Below, piece by piece: positions 35,582-45,234 of a stretch of 64,000 nucleotides of DNA (the stretch's first letter is position 1; each line of letters starts with the position of its first letter). Position numbers and translations under genes: made by a program. Origin of the DNA: Mucilaginibacter sp. SMC90 (GTDB lineage: Bacteria > Bacteroidota > Bacteroidia > Sphingobacteriales > Sphingobacteriaceae); the NCBI RefSeq assembly GCF_022811725.1, contig NZ_CP094527.1, forward strand, positions 5,208,001 through 5,272,000, given 5' to 3'. The notes under the pieces were generated by a model. That model saw only the letters and a list, made by a program, of their open reading frames with translations. It did no database searches and had not been told where the DNA came from.

Positions 35582-36547
35582 ATGGTGTATCGCAAATTAA
35601 TCCTGCCTTTTATTTTTATGCTGATAGCTGATAGCGGCTTCGCTCAGTTAAGCTATCCCGATTCATCCATGCCAACGGATACACCACGCTTATTTGCCCA
35701 GGGGCTCCTTACCGACGGCCTGAGCAACCGCGACTTTACCATATCCCCACAAGGTGATGAGATCTTTTTTACCTTACAACAGCCCCATTTTGTAACCAGT
35801 ACCATTTTACATATCCAAAAGAAAAACGGCAAATGGGGCCGGCCCGAAGTTGCAGCCTTCTCCGGCCGTTACCGCGACCTGGAAGCAAGTTTTTCGCCGG
35901 ATGGACAAATGATCTATTTTTCATCCGACAGGCCGCTGAACGATACTATCGCCAAAAAAGACTTTGATATATGGCGGGTTAAACGAAACAAGAATGGCAA
36001 TTGGGACAAACCCGAAAACCTTGGCTCGGAAGTTAACTCTCCCAAAAGCGAATATTACCCGAGTGTGACTAAAAGCGGCAACCTGTATTTTACGGTAGAA
36101 GCCGGTTACGGTAAAGGCAGTGAGGATATTGTAGTTTGTAAACCAACGGCAGCAGGCTACAGCAAACCCGAAAGCCTGCCCGAAGATGTTAACACAAAAT
36201 ACGATGAGTTTAATGCATTTATTGATCCCGACGAGCAATTCATTATATTCAGCTGTTATGGCCGCGCAGATGACCTGGGGCATGGCGATCTTTATCTAAG
36301 CCGTAAAGATAAATCGGGCAAATGGCTGCCAGCCAAACATCTGCCTGTACCCATTAACAGCACGGCCCTTGATTACTGCCCTTTTGTAAGTGCCGACAAA
36401 AATTACCTGATCTTTACCAGTAACCGCATCAACAACCAGCTAAACAATGGCCAAACCAAAACATACCGGCAATTACAAACGCTGCTTAACAGCCCCGGCA
36501 ATGGCTGGGATGATATTTATTGGGTAAAGTTTAACGAAAACTGGTAA
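35582..36547 (+). CDS. Secreted PD40/WD40-like beta-propeller protein
   Basis: The ATG at 35582 (MVYRKLILPFIFMLIADSGFAQ) gives a signal peptide and 321 residues; a TTG three codons earlier is less likely. Repeats with the PD40 pattern are visible: ASFSPDGQMIYFSSDRP, YYPSVTKSGNLYFT, NAFIDPDEQFIIFSC and PFVSADKNYLIFTSNR. They are TolB-like propeller blades, used mostly for binding. No enzymatic motif is visible. Homologues are often found as periplasmic proteins of unknown role in Bacteroidetes. Confidence 0.77.
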   Translation: MVYRKLILPFIFMLIADSGFAQLSYPDSSMPTDTPRLFAQGLLTDGLSNRDFTISPQGDEIFFTLQQPHFVTSTILHIQKKNGKWGRPEVAAFSGRYRDLEASFSPDGQMIYFSSDRPLNDTIAKKDFDIWRVKRNKNGNWDKPENLGSEVNSPKSEYYPSVTKSGNLYFTVEAGYGKGSEDIVVCKPTAAGYSKPESLPEDVNTKYDEFNAFIDPDEQFIIFSCYGRADDLGHGDLYLSRKDKSGKWLPAKHLPVPINSTALDYCPFVSADKNYLIFTSNRINNQLNNGQTKTYRQLQTLLNSPGNGWDDIYWVKFNENW

Positions 36548-36566
36548 GTAAAGCTCAATAGTATCC

Positions 36567-36599
36567 AGACTTACGAAGTTTTAAAAACTTCGTAAGTCT
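36567..36599. repeat. Hairpin repeat, copy 2, between convergent genes
   Basis: The stem AGACTTACGAAGTTT and its exact complement are separated by TTA. The 15-bp stem is identical to that at 31109-31143; only the loop differs. It lies between the convergent PD40 and CBS genes, the same context as copy 1. Confidence 0.75.
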
Positions 36600-36674
36600 T
36601 CGCCTTGCTATTCCCTTTCAAAGCCCGCGATAGCTTTTTTATATACTATTTTTCAAGCGGTTTTAAAATAGCTT

Positions 36675-37109
36675 CTATGTTGATTGAATATAGCTGTGCA
36701 GCTGCTCAATGGTTTCCCTTTGCGAATGGATGGTTTCATAAACCACATCGCTCATAGAAATGATACCACACAACTGATCGGTCACATCAAACACCGGTAA
36801 ATACCTGATATTATTTTCGCTCATGATCAGCATACATTCATCAACAGATGACTCGGGGGTGATCCTCGGGAAATTGGTACTTATGATCTCGCCTGCGGTG
36901 GTTTCATCGGAGTGCTTGCCCACCAGGATGATTTTACGGGAGTAATCCCTCTCGGTCATCAGGCCCATATATTTCCCATTGTCTGTCACCACTACCGAAC
37001 CGATATTTTTATCGGCCATTAATTTCAACACATTAAACACGGTAGTTTCGGCAGGTACGGCAGTAACGTTGCTCCCCTTGCGGGCCAGGATATGCTTTAC
37101 ACTTTTCAT
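36675..37109 (-). CDS. CBS-domain pair protein
   Basis: The product has 144 residues made of two CBS motifs: KHILARKGSNVTAVP to SVVVTDNGKYMGLMTERDY, and AGEIISTNFPRITPES to LPVFDVTDQLCGIISMSDVV. CBS pairs bind adenosine nucleotides and regulate enzymes or channels. This one is stand-alone and cytoplasmic, with no obvious target next to it. Confidence 0.85.
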   Translation of the reverse strand: MKSVKHILARKGSNVTAVPAETTVFNVLKLMADKNIGSVVVTDNGKYMGLMTERDYSRKIILVGKHSDETTAGEIISTNFPRITPESSVDECMLIMSENNIRYLPVFDVTDQLCGIISMSDVVYETIHSQRETIEQLHSYIQST

Positions 37110-37325
37110 AAGTACTCAGGTTAATTTGGTAATTTCAAGTTACGAATAAGTAGCAGAAAAACAATGGATTATTTTTTAAAACTACAACTTCGGGCATAAT
37201 TCAATAACCGGGTGCGCAACATGATCATATTATCCATCTAATTAATTGTTGGCTCCATTGTTTGATTAAAGCATCACCTTAACTTAGCTATTACTTAACC
37301 TGTAATTTTTACCTGAACCTTAATT

Positions 37326-38423
37326 ATGAAAAACCTCCTGCTACTCCTGCTTAGCTTATTTACCGTAATTGATTTAAATGCCCAACAGAAAAAACAAGCT
37401 TCCATCACCATATCTGTTGAGATAAAAGGCTTAAAAGAAAATGATAAATATTATTTAAATGGCCCCAGTATAGTGGGACTGGACTCATGTATAGTTCAAA
37501 ATGGCCGGCTTCATTTTAAATATACAGGTGAACCCGACCAGGTATCAATAGGTAAAACTAAAGACTCAGGTGGTATTGGTGATGATCTTTTAGTTGGATT
37601 TTGGACTGATAAACAGGATATCAAAATTACCGGAGACAAGACAAATCGCAAAGGTATGACCATTTCAGGTTCAAATTTGTGGGATAGCTTTACAAAGCTA
37701 CATGAAATAACCGGCCCAATTGAAGATAAACGGGATGAGATAGTTATCAGTTCTCCTTATCACAATCAGGATAGTGTTAAACGCCGCCTGGATAGTATTG
37801 CTGAGGTGAAGAAAACTGCGATGACAGATTATATTCAATCGAACCTGCATTCATACGCAGGTATTATCCTGCTTTACTATAACAAAATTGATAAAACCTT
37901 TACCGTTGAAGAAACCAACGGGTTACTAAAAAAATTTGACCCCGAAATTCAAAACTCAAAATACGGTTACCTTATACAACAATTGAATAAAAGTTACAAT
38001 CAAGTAAAAATCGGGGAAATAGCACCTGATTTTGAACAGGTAAACCAGCACGGAAAACCTATCAGGCTATCTGCCTTTAGAGGTAAATATATTTTGTTGG
38101 AGTTTTCATCATCATGGTGTGGGCCCTGCCGCACCATGAACCCACAATTGGTGAAACTCTATGATAAATTTAAAGGTAAAGACTTTGAGATCATCAGCGT
38201 ATCCACTGATGTTAACAGGCAAACCTGGCTAAAAACCATTAAAGACGATGGGCTGAGCTGGCCGCAACTATCTGATTTAAAAGGCCAGCAAAACGAGGTT
38301 GCTATACTGTACAATATCAATTCTATACCTCACAATTTTCTGATAGACAAGCAAGGCAAGATCATTGAAGACAATATTTATCCCGATCAGCTCACCGAAA
38401 AACTGAACACACTTTTAAAGTAA
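37326..38423 (+). CDS. TlpA/ResA-like thiol:disulfide oxidoreductase with DUF4369 domain
   Basis: The product has 365 residues. A signal peptide ends near residue 20. The N-terminal domain (about 25-125) is DUF4369-like, and the thioredoxin-fold domain (about 230-365) has the redox motif WCGPC with C265 and C268, plus the cis-Pro in NSIPHNFLIDKQG. These are periplasmic reductases, often acting on cytochrome c or exported proteins. No cytochrome genes are adjacent. A terminator for the convergent GH43 gene follows. Confidence 0.87.
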   Translation: MKNLLLLLLSLFTVIDLNAQQKKQASITISVEIKGLKENDKYYLNGPSIVGLDSCIVQNGRLHFKYTGEPDQVSIGKTKDSGGIGDDLLVGFWTDKQDIKITGDKTNRKGMTISGSNLWDSFTKLHEITGPIEDKRDEIVISSPYHNQDSVKRRLDSIAEVKKTAMTDYIQSNLHSYAGIILLYYNKIDKTFTVEETNGLLKKFDPEIQNSKYGYLIQQLNKSYNQVKIGEIAPDFEQVNQHGKPIRLSAFRGKYILLEFSSSWCGPCRTMNPQLVKLYDKFKGKDFEIISVSTDVNRQTWLKTIKDDGLSWPQLSDLKGQQNEVAILYNINSIPHNFLIDKQGKIIEDNIYPDQLTEKLNTLLK

Positions 38424-38432
38424 AATATGCAA

Positions 38433-38466
38433 CAAAAAAGCCCTTCAGTAATTAAACCAAAGGGCT
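38433..38466 (-). terminator. Terminator of the GH43 gene
   Basis: AGCCCTT pairs with AAGGGCT around a 14-nt loop, and on the minus strand the stem runs into a T-run (complement of the A-run at 38434-38439). It lies 24 nt beyond the GH43 stop. Confidence 0.65.
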
Positions 38467-38490
38467 ACCAACCTATATAAAACAAACCTA

Positions 38491-39984
38491 TTATTTTCTC
38501 TTTCCCCAAACGGCAGTGCCATGGTTATCTAACCCGGTAAATATCAGGGTTGATGTTATTTTATTCTCCCAGTCGCGCTCACGCTCAACCTTTAGTTTGT
38601 AGGTATCGCCGTTATTGTATTTAAGCTCAAGCCATGGAGCAGTAAATGTCCATTTATCAGTCGCATTGCCATCAATGATACCTGTGGCATCCAGCTTAAA
38701 GGTTGTTGACACCTGGAAATCCGGATTGGTTTGTTCTGTACCATAGCCCGGTACAACATGATAATTCAGCGTGATCTTTTCGTATGTTCCTGCAACATCA
38801 GTTGATGCTATAGTTGTTTGGGCAACGTTGGCATAACGCTCCGGCGATACTATTGGCCAGCCATCAGGTGTCCATGATATTTTGCGAACATGCAGGTCCA
38901 TAAAGTAGGAGTTGATCCCCGGCCTGCCCTGGTGCGCCATAAAATACTGCCCGCTGCCATTGTCAAACACCGCGCAATGGCCCGTACCCTGCCAGCCGCT
39001 GTGATTGGTAAACTGGTACGGTGCAAGGATCATCGGCCCATGATCTTCATCAGTATTAACATCGTGACCATTGTAATCATAAAACGGCCCGGTTGGGCTA
39101 TCAGCCCTCCCTACCCTTACGTTGTATTTAGTTTGCAGCCAATCATAACTGATAAACAGGAAATACTTTTTAAGATCGGGGTTATAGATCACCTCTGCTC
39201 CCTCAATGTTACCGTTGTATTTACCACCGGTAAAACCACGGTTGGCTATGCGTTTGCCTTTATCGCCCGAACTGGCCGCCAATCCTGTCGAAGGATCAAG
39301 CTTCAGAATATAGATCCCATCCCAGGCCGAACCATAGTACATATACTGTTCGCCGGCCGTTGTGGTAATTACTGTTGGGTCGATGGCGTTGGTTTGGATA
39401 CTGGCATCATTAGCCGATGTAACTACCAAGCCTTTCTCCGTCCAGGGTCCATCAGGCGATGAAGCTGTTGCCATACCAACCACACTTAAACGGGCTACTG
39501 CAGATGAAAGTGAATAATACAACCTGTATTCCGAACCTACCTTCATTACATAGGGTGCCCATAAGGCATTGTATGGCGTACCACCCTTACCTGTAATATA
39601 GGCAGAGCCCTGCGCAGGCAACGATGAAAACACCCAACCCACATACTCCCACTGCACCAAATCCTTCGACCGGCGAATTTGCAGGCCCGACCTCACATCG
39701 GTACCAAAAGCTACATCGGTACTATAGCAATAATAATAATCTCCAAACTTTTTGATGGATGGATCATGCACATTATACACCGTCCATTTAGGATAGTAGG
39801 CAAAGGCAGCGATATCGGCATAAGTATCACTGATACTATTGATATCAAATGCGGTTGTTACCGGTGTAGTGGTAGTATCCGTTTTGGCTGGCGCAGGTGT
39901 TTCCTTTTTTGAACAGGAAAACATTGCTGTTGCCAGTGCCGCTATTAAGTATAGATTTTTCGTCTTCGTCATCGTCTTGGTCAT
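38491..39984 (-). CDS. GH43 lipoprotein, probable endo-arabinanase/arabinosidase
   Basis: Start at ATG 39984 (or 39972), giving 497 residues and a lipoprotein signal ending at TAMFSC; the longer upstream frame comes from a hairpin repeat. The GH43 five-blade propeller shows its three acidic sites: Asp in NVHDPSIKKF, Asp in NAIDPTVI and Glu in GNIEGAEVIYN. A C-terminal GH43_C-like beta-domain ends at AVWGKRK. Similar proteins cleave alpha-1,5-arabinan. It is the last gene of the SusC/SusD locus, so it probably acts at the cell surface on the glycan the transporter imports. The exact substrate is inferred. Confidence 0.85.
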   Translation of the reverse strand: MTKTMTKTKNLYLIAALATAMFSCSKKETPAPAKTDTTTTPVTTAFDINSISDTYADIAAFAYYPKWTVYNVHDPSIKKFGDYYYCYSTDVAFGTDVRSGLQIRRSKDLVQWEYVGWVFSSLPAQGSAYITGKGGTPYNALWAPYVMKVGSEYRLYYSLSSAVARLSVVGMATASSPDGPWTEKGLVVTSANDASIQTNAIDPTVITTTAGEQYMYYGSAWDGIYILKLDPSTGLAASSGDKGKRIANRGFTGGKYNGNIEGAEVIYNPDLKKYFLFISYDWLQTKYNVRVGRADSPTGPFYDYNGHDVNTDEDHGPMILAPYQFTNHSGWQGTGHCAVFDNGSGQYFMAHQGRPGINSYFMDLHVRKISWTPDGWPIVSPERYANVAQTTIASTDVAGTYEKITLNYHVVPGYGTEQTNPDFQVSTTFKLDATGIIDGNATDKWTFTAPWLELKYNNGDTYKLKVERERDWENKITSTLIFTGLDNHGTAVWGKRK

Positions 39985-40007
39985 CTCTTTCACTTGATTT
40001 CTTAGTT

Positions 40008-40117
40008 CCCTCCCCTGGGAGGGGTGTGATGGACAGTGAAGTGGCAGGGAGGGGTATCTTAAAGCGATCAGTGTGTCTGGCTTCATAAACCCCTTCCTCC
40101 TCCTTCCCCAGGGAAGG
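40008..40117. repeat. Paired GC hairpins between susD and GH43
   Basis: CCCTCCC-CT-GGGAGGG (40008-40023) and CCTTCCC-CA-GGGAAGG (40102-40117) frame an 80-nt spacer that also contains AGGGAGGGG. The set is GC-rich compared with its surroundings and resembles repeats common between Bacteroidetes genes. It may modulate susD/GH43 expression. It also generates the false N-terminal extension of the GH43 frame. Confidence 0.45.
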
Positions 40118-40143
40118 AATCGCACCTCCCCCCGCTCTCTTAT

Positions 40144-41700
40144 TTAATATCCCGCGTTCTGCACCAAACCAACGTTGGTTTGTACCTCTGTAAGTGGTAT
40201 TGGCAGGTACTCTTTACCTGCAGTGTAAGTGTTAAACTCCGGATCGCGGGCTTTTAGCCAGGCCAGTTTGGTTGGGTCCTGTAACCAGCCCCAGCGACGG
40301 ATATCATCAAAACGGTGACCTTCCAGCGAAAACTCCAGGAAACGCTCGTGACCTATTTGCTCACGCATATCGGCCTGGCTCATGCCTGGCTTTACAGTGG
40401 CCAGGTTTGGCAAACCAACACGGCTACGTACCATCTGTATGTATTGATAAGCATCATTCGTCTGCCCCTGTTCATTCAAACATTCGGCGTACATCAGCAG
40501 TACATCGGCATAACGCATCAACCTTTCATTGATCCCCGATCTCCAGTCGTACTCATCGGCCTGGCCGCTATCGCCATTTTCATACTTATGGCAAAACAGC
40601 GCATTTAATGAGGAACTGCCTGCATAACGGGTGGCAAAATCCTGGTTATATAATTTTTCGCCGGGTTTGTTGTAGTACATGGTTACGTCCAAACGAGGGT
40701 CAACACCGCCGCTGGTTGTTTTTTCCTGCAGATATTCGTTATACAATACCGGGGTTGGCTGCACATCGGTAAAGCCGAAACTTGCCGCACCGAAAGTAAC
40801 GGCGCGGGCAGATGTACGCCCCCATCCTGACGATGGATCACCGCCCCAGCCCAGATCGGTACCTCCGGCTTCCCTTGAAAACTGAACCTCAAAAATTGAT
40901 TCGGAATTATTCTCGTTGTTTGCAAAAAAGTTATCGTAATAATTAGGGGTCAAACTGTAAGTCCCCATATCTATTACTGCCTTAAACTCAGCTGCAGCCT
41001 CAGCATATTTTTTAGTGAACAGGTAAGTTTTACCCAGATAAGCGGCTGCAGCACCTTTTGTAGCCCGGCCAATTTGTCCATCGGGCGATAGGTTGGTGTA
41101 AGTTACCGGCAGCATACTTTCGGCTGCTTTAAAATCGCTGATAACCTGTGCCCAAACTACATCCTGCGGTTGCTGTTTTTGGAAATAATCGGCACTTGAA
41201 GCAGCAGGCACCAGTGGCATAGGCACGTTTTTGTAAAAATCAGCCAGGTGAAAGTAGTACAGGCCGCGCAGGAAGTAAGCTTGCCCTAATACACGTTTCT
41301 TTAATTCGGCATCCATATTGATATCAGGTACATATTTCAGCACCTCATTGGCACGTAAAATGCCCTGGTAGTAGGCAGTCCATGAAAACAGTACGCCATC
41401 GCCGGTGCTTTGCATGTTAAACTTACCCATATTATAGATCTGGTCCCAAGGGCTATAGCTTGTAGCATCATCGCCCCTTGTATTTTCAACTATCGGCGAA
41501 AAACGCATGTATGAGCCGTCAATAATTAAGCTGCCGTACACTGCGTTTATTCCCTTTACAGCGTCGCTGGCATTTTGCCAAAATGTTTGGGTGGTTTGTG
41601 CATTAGGGTTTACCGTTGTTAAATCGCCTTTTTTGCACCCCATGGCAAATACAGCTACCAACAATAGCGTAAATACTGCCTTTGTATATATCGTTTTCAT
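40144..41700 (-). CDS. SusD/RagB family surface glycan-binding lipoprotein
   Basis: The ATG at 41700 begins a lipoprotein signal peptide (MKTIYTKAVFTLLLVAVFAMGC), giving 518 residues, normal for SusD. The TPR-rich core has GQAYFLRGLYYFHLADF and GRATKGAAAAYLGKTYLF, and the C-terminus has RFLEFSLEGHRFDDIRRWG, the SusD signature. It works as the lid and binding partner of the SusC transporter encoded 30 nt upstream on the same strand. The longer upstream frame is not needed. Confidence 0.93.
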   Translation of the reverse strand: MKTIYTKAVFTLLLVAVFAMGCKKGDLTTVNPNAQTTQTFWQNASDAVKGINAVYGSLIIDGSYMRFSPIVENTRGDDATSYSPWDQIYNMGKFNMQSTGDGVLFSWTAYYQGILRANEVLKYVPDINMDAELKKRVLGQAYFLRGLYYFHLADFYKNVPMPLVPAASSADYFQKQQPQDVVWAQVISDFKAAESMLPVTYTNLSPDGQIGRATKGAAAAYLGKTYLFTKKYAEAAAEFKAVIDMGTYSLTPNYYDNFFANNENNSESIFEVQFSREAGGTDLGWGGDPSSGWGRTSARAVTFGAASFGFTDVQPTPVLYNEYLQEKTTSGGVDPRLDVTMYYNKPGEKLYNQDFATRYAGSSSLNALFCHKYENGDSGQADEYDWRSGINERLMRYADVLLMYAECLNEQGQTNDAYQYIQMVRSRVGLPNLATVKPGMSQADMREQIGHERFLEFSLEGHRFDDIRRWGWLQDPTKLAWLKARDPEFNTYTAGKEYLPIPLTEVQTNVGLVQNAGY

Positions 41701-41730
41701 TATAAATAATGTTAAATCGTTAATCAATTT

Positions 41731-44700
41731 TTAAAGCCCTACCTGTAAGCCAACTAATAAAGTGCGCGGGTTAGGGAACGAACCATAATCAAAACCGCGG
41801 TTAATAGTACCATCATTAATAAAATCCGGGTCGAAGCCTTTGTATTTAGTAATGGTGTACAGATTTTGGCCCGACAGGTAGATCCTTACGCTCCTGAACA
41901 CATGAGTACGGTTTAATAAACCTGTTGGCAAAGTGTAACCCAGCTGTGCAGTTTGCAAGCGGGCATATGAGCCGCTTTGAATAAACCTGTCGGAGTTGCG
42001 GTTATTGGCATTAGGATCGCCGATGATTGGGCGTGGTACATTTGTATTAGTATTATTTGGTGTCCAGTAGTTCAGCTCATCGGTGCTGGCATTGGTATAC
42101 TGGCCGGTCATTAACGATTGATAAACACCATTGGCTATTTTACTGCCATAATTGCCCTGAATAAATATTGAAGCATCAAGATTTTTGTAGCTGGCGCTGA
42201 AGTTAAAACCATAGTATAATTTAGGAATAGCAGAACCCAAGTAAACACGGTCGTTATCATTGATAATGCCGTTATGATCGGTATCAACAAATTTAACATC
42301 GCCGGGGGCGGCACCAGTTTGAGTAGCATGGGCAGCTACATCGGCCGCATCCTTAAAAATACCTTCAGTTTTGAAAGCGAACAATTCACCCACTTCGCCG
42401 CCTACGGCTGTTTTACTGTAAGCGCCATAAATTGGGTTGCCGCCGTTACCTAATGATAACACCTTGTTTTTAACTGTTGAAGCGTTTGCGCTAATGGTGT
42501 AGTTAAATGGCCCGGTATCCCTGCTGCGATAAGTAACCGTAAACTCAATACCTTTATTGGTAAACGAGGCAGCATTCACCAGCGGCGTATTAATAGCGCC
42601 TACCGAAACCGGGATTGGCACCGGCAGCAGGATGCCTATGATCTTATTCACATAATACTCTGACGAAAAGCTCAGCTGATCGTGGAACAGGCTTAAATCC
42701 AAACCGATATTGGTAGTACGTTTTTGCTCCCATTTGTTGGTTTGGTCAAAAACCTGGGTTTGCGTAGCACCCGATGCCAGTGTACTACCAAATACATAAC
42801 TGGCATTGGCATTTACCACAGCCTGGTACGGATAAAATGCAAGCGCGTTCACGTTACCTAATGTACCATAGCCCGCTTTTAATTTTAATTGACTAATAGT
42901 TTCGGGGAGATGCAGGAATTTCTCTTTGTTGATATTCCAGCCTACAGATACACCGGCAAAATTACCAAAACGGTTATAAGCAGGCAGCTGCGATGTGCCA
43001 TCACGCCTGTAATTTGCAGTTAACAGGTAACGGTCATCATAATTGTAGTTTACACGGCCGAATATCGGCGAGTAAAATTTACGCTCATTACTGTTGCCGA
43101 ATACGGTTTTATCGGTAGTGTTGCTTACATTATCAAACGCAAACAGGTATGGCTGGGGCAAATTATAGGCTATGCCGGTAAGATTATCATTTTTATCTTT
43201 TTGATAAGCCGTACCAGCTAATAATTCTACATGATGCTTGCTGATATCAAACTTATAGCTTAAAGTATTTTCAACAAGGGCGGTGTAATAGTTGCCACGT
43301 GCGTCGCTGTAATAGGCGGTTGTGTTTGGATAAAACCAGCCAAGGTCATAAATCGGATCGAAATAGGTGTTCTTAAAATCGTTACGATCGTAGCTTGCAC
43401 TAAGACGATATTTCAGGTTTTTGATAATTTCTACCTCCATCCAGGCCGATGCCACCATGCGGTTACGCTGCCCGGTGCTGTTCAATAAATTATTTACACC
43501 AATGATATTAAGGGAGATAGCCCTTTGCGTGTTCTGATCAACGCCACCATAGCCTCCAACACGGTTGGGATCATAAATAGGCATAGTTGGGATAGCAGTA
43601 ATCAGGTCGACTATCTGGTTGCCTGTTCCGTGTAAATGCGGATAAGCAAGGTTATTATAATCGCCTTCGGTATAGGCAAACTTGGTACCGAACGATACGA
43701 CACCTTTTTTACCCTGGATATTGCCGCTCAGGTTATAACGGGTATATGAGGGCCCGGATACGGTTGTACCGGTTTGGTTAAAATAATCTAAAGCAACATT
43801 GTAGCTCATGTTTTCATTGCCGCCCGATAAACCAAGATCATGGCTTTGGGTGTGTCCTGTCTGAAAACCTGATTTTTGCCAGTCGGTATTTACATTGCTG
43901 ATAAATTTACTTGACGAAGGATCATTACCCGGTGCCAGTGATAAACCGGCATTGGTTTCGGCAGCGTTTGCAATTTGCTGATAGCCTACTCTATCTGTAA
44001 CTGATAAGGTTTTTGGATTTTTCTGGAAGCCGGCGTAACCATTATAGTTAATTTTCATGGCCCCGCTTTTGCCTTTTTTAGTAGTGATGATGATCACACC
44101 ATTAGCACCGCGAAAACCATAAATAGCACCTGCCGAAGCATCTTTGATCACCTGCAGGCTTTCAATATCCGAAGGTGGGAAATCAAAAGGCTCCATAGTT
44201 GGCACACCGTCAATGATATAAAGCGGGTTGTTATTAATTAAGGAGCTTACACCACGGATACGGATAGAAACGCCTTCGCCCGGCACACCTGATCCGTTTA
44301 CCTGAACACCTGCTACCTGGCCCTGCAATGCCCTTGCAACATCAGGCGTAGTACGTTTGGTAGCATCCTTAAGGTTTACCACAGTAACCGAGCCGGTTAA
44401 GTTTTCCTTTTTCTGCGTGCCGTAACCTACAACAATAACCTCGTTTAATGAGTTAGAGGCAGCCTTTAATTGGATATTCAGCGATGTGCTGCCGCTTACA
44501 GGAATTTCCTGGGCATTGTAGCCTATAAAAGTAAATACAAGTACCGCGTTAGCAGCATTGGCATCCGGCACGTTGATCATATAGCGGCCCTGAACATCAG
44601 TCTGCGTGCTTACCTCTGTACCTTTTAACTTTACAGTTACTCCGGGCATGGGCAGGCCTGTTTCATCAGTTACTTTACCGGTTACCGCATTGGCAGCAAA

Positions 44701-45075
44701 TTCTTTTCCTTTTTCGGTAAGGATAACCAGGTTATTATCGCTCAGCGAATAACTCAGGTTGGTATTGCTAAGTACGGTTTTCATCACCTCTTCAAGGGAT
44801 GCATCTTTTGTATTTAAACTGGCCTGCACGTCGTTTTTAAGCAACATGTCGTCATTGTACAAAAAGCGATAGTCAGATTTTTTTTCAATCTCCTTAAGCG
44901 CCTTCTTCAGGGGCACGTTCTGGAAGTTTACGTTGATCTTTGTCTGACCATATCCTTTTGAAAACGCCTGCAACGAGGAGACGAGGACCAGGATAAGGAT
45001 AAATTTACACATAAGAAGTACTTTCAAAAATTGGTTCAGCCGCAATGGGTTAATGCGGTGTGCATTTTTTTTCAT
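41731..45075 (-). CDS. SusC/RagA TonB-dependent outer-membrane transporter with N-terminal STN domain
   Basis: The product has 1,114 residues. A signal peptide ends around residue 43 and is followed by an STN domain (about 44-115, with VPLKKALKEIEKKSDYRFLY), a carboxypeptidase-regulatory-like domain (about 133-215) and the plug starting near NEVIVVGYGTQKKENL. The remainder is the beta-barrel. The STN domain is the part that contacts the FecR anti-sigma factor, and FecR plus an ECF sigma factor are encoded immediately upstream. The protein therefore probably both imports the glycan and signals its presence. SusD and GH43 follow it on the same strand. Confidence 0.93.
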   Translation of the reverse strand: MKKNAHRINPLRLNQFLKVLLMCKFILILVLVSSLQAFSKGYGQTKINVNFQNVPLKKALKEIEKKSDYRFLYNDDMLLKNDVQASLNTKDASLEEVMKTVLSNTNLSYSLSDNNLVILTEKGKEFAANAVTGKVTDETGLPMPGVTVKLKGTEVSTQTDVQGRYMINVPDANAANAVLVFTFIGYNAQEIPVSGSTSLNIQLKAASNSLNEVIVVGYGTQKKENLTGSVTVVNLKDATKRTTPDVARALQGQVAGVQVNGSGVPGEGVSIRIRGVSSLINNNPLYIIDGVPTMEPFDFPPSDIESLQVIKDASAGAIYGFRGANGVIIITTKKGKSGAMKINYNGYAGFQKNPKTLSVTDRVGYQQIANAAETNAGLSLAPGNDPSSSKFISNVNTDWQKSGFQTGHTQSHDLGLSGGNENMSYNVALDYFNQTGTTVSGPSYTRYNLSGNIQGKKGVVSFGTKFAYTEGDYNNLAYPHLHGTGNQIVDLITAIPTMPIYDPNRVGGYGGVDQNTQRAISLNIIGVNNLLNSTGQRNRMVASAWMEVEIIKNLKYRLSASYDRNDFKNTYFDPIYDLGWFYPNTTAYYSDARGNYYTALVENTLSYKFDISKHHVELLAGTAYQKDKNDNLTGIAYNLPQPYLFAFDNVSNTTDKTVFGNSNERKFYSPIFGRVNYNYDDRYLLTANYRRDGTSQLPAYNRFGNFAGVSVGWNINKEKFLHLPETISQLKLKAGYGTLGNVNALAFYPYQAVVNANASYVFGSTLASGATQTQVFDQTNKWEQKRTTNIGLDLSLFHDQLSFSSEYYVNKIIGILLPVPIPVSVGAINTPLVNAASFTNKGIEFTVTYRSRDTGPFNYTISANASTVKNKVLSLGNGGNPIYGAYSKTAVGGEVGELFAFKTEGIFKDAADVAAHATQTGAAPGDVKFVDTDHNGIINDNDRVYLGSAIPKLYYGFNFSASYKNLDASIFIQGNYGSKIANGVYQSLMTGQYTNASTDELNYWTPNNTNTNVPRPIIGDPNANNRNSDRFIQSGSYARLQTAQLGYTLPTGLLNRTHVFRSVRIYLSGQNLYTITKYKGFDPDFINDGTINRGFDYGSFPNPRTLLVGLQVGL

Positions 45076-45234
45076 AATTTAGCATTAAGGTTATTTAACT
45101 ATTGGGTTTATAGAAGGACTGGTAGTTAACTTGTACCACATTATAATGGGGGGATGCGGGAACATCTTCCCATTTTTTTATGGCAAGGTTTGATACTTAT
45201 TTACGCATAGGCTTTTTTAATAAAGGTTTAATAA

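Noticed and set aside
39985..40125. Long N-terminal extension of the GH43 frame
   Set aside because: It is a Pro/Arg-rich translation of the paired GC hairpins; a proper lipoprotein signal begins at 39984.
45145..45182. Short GGGAA/TTCCC hairpin with a T-run before fecR
   Set aside because: The T-run follows on the plus strand, where no gene ends; on the minus strand it would not terminate fecR transcription.
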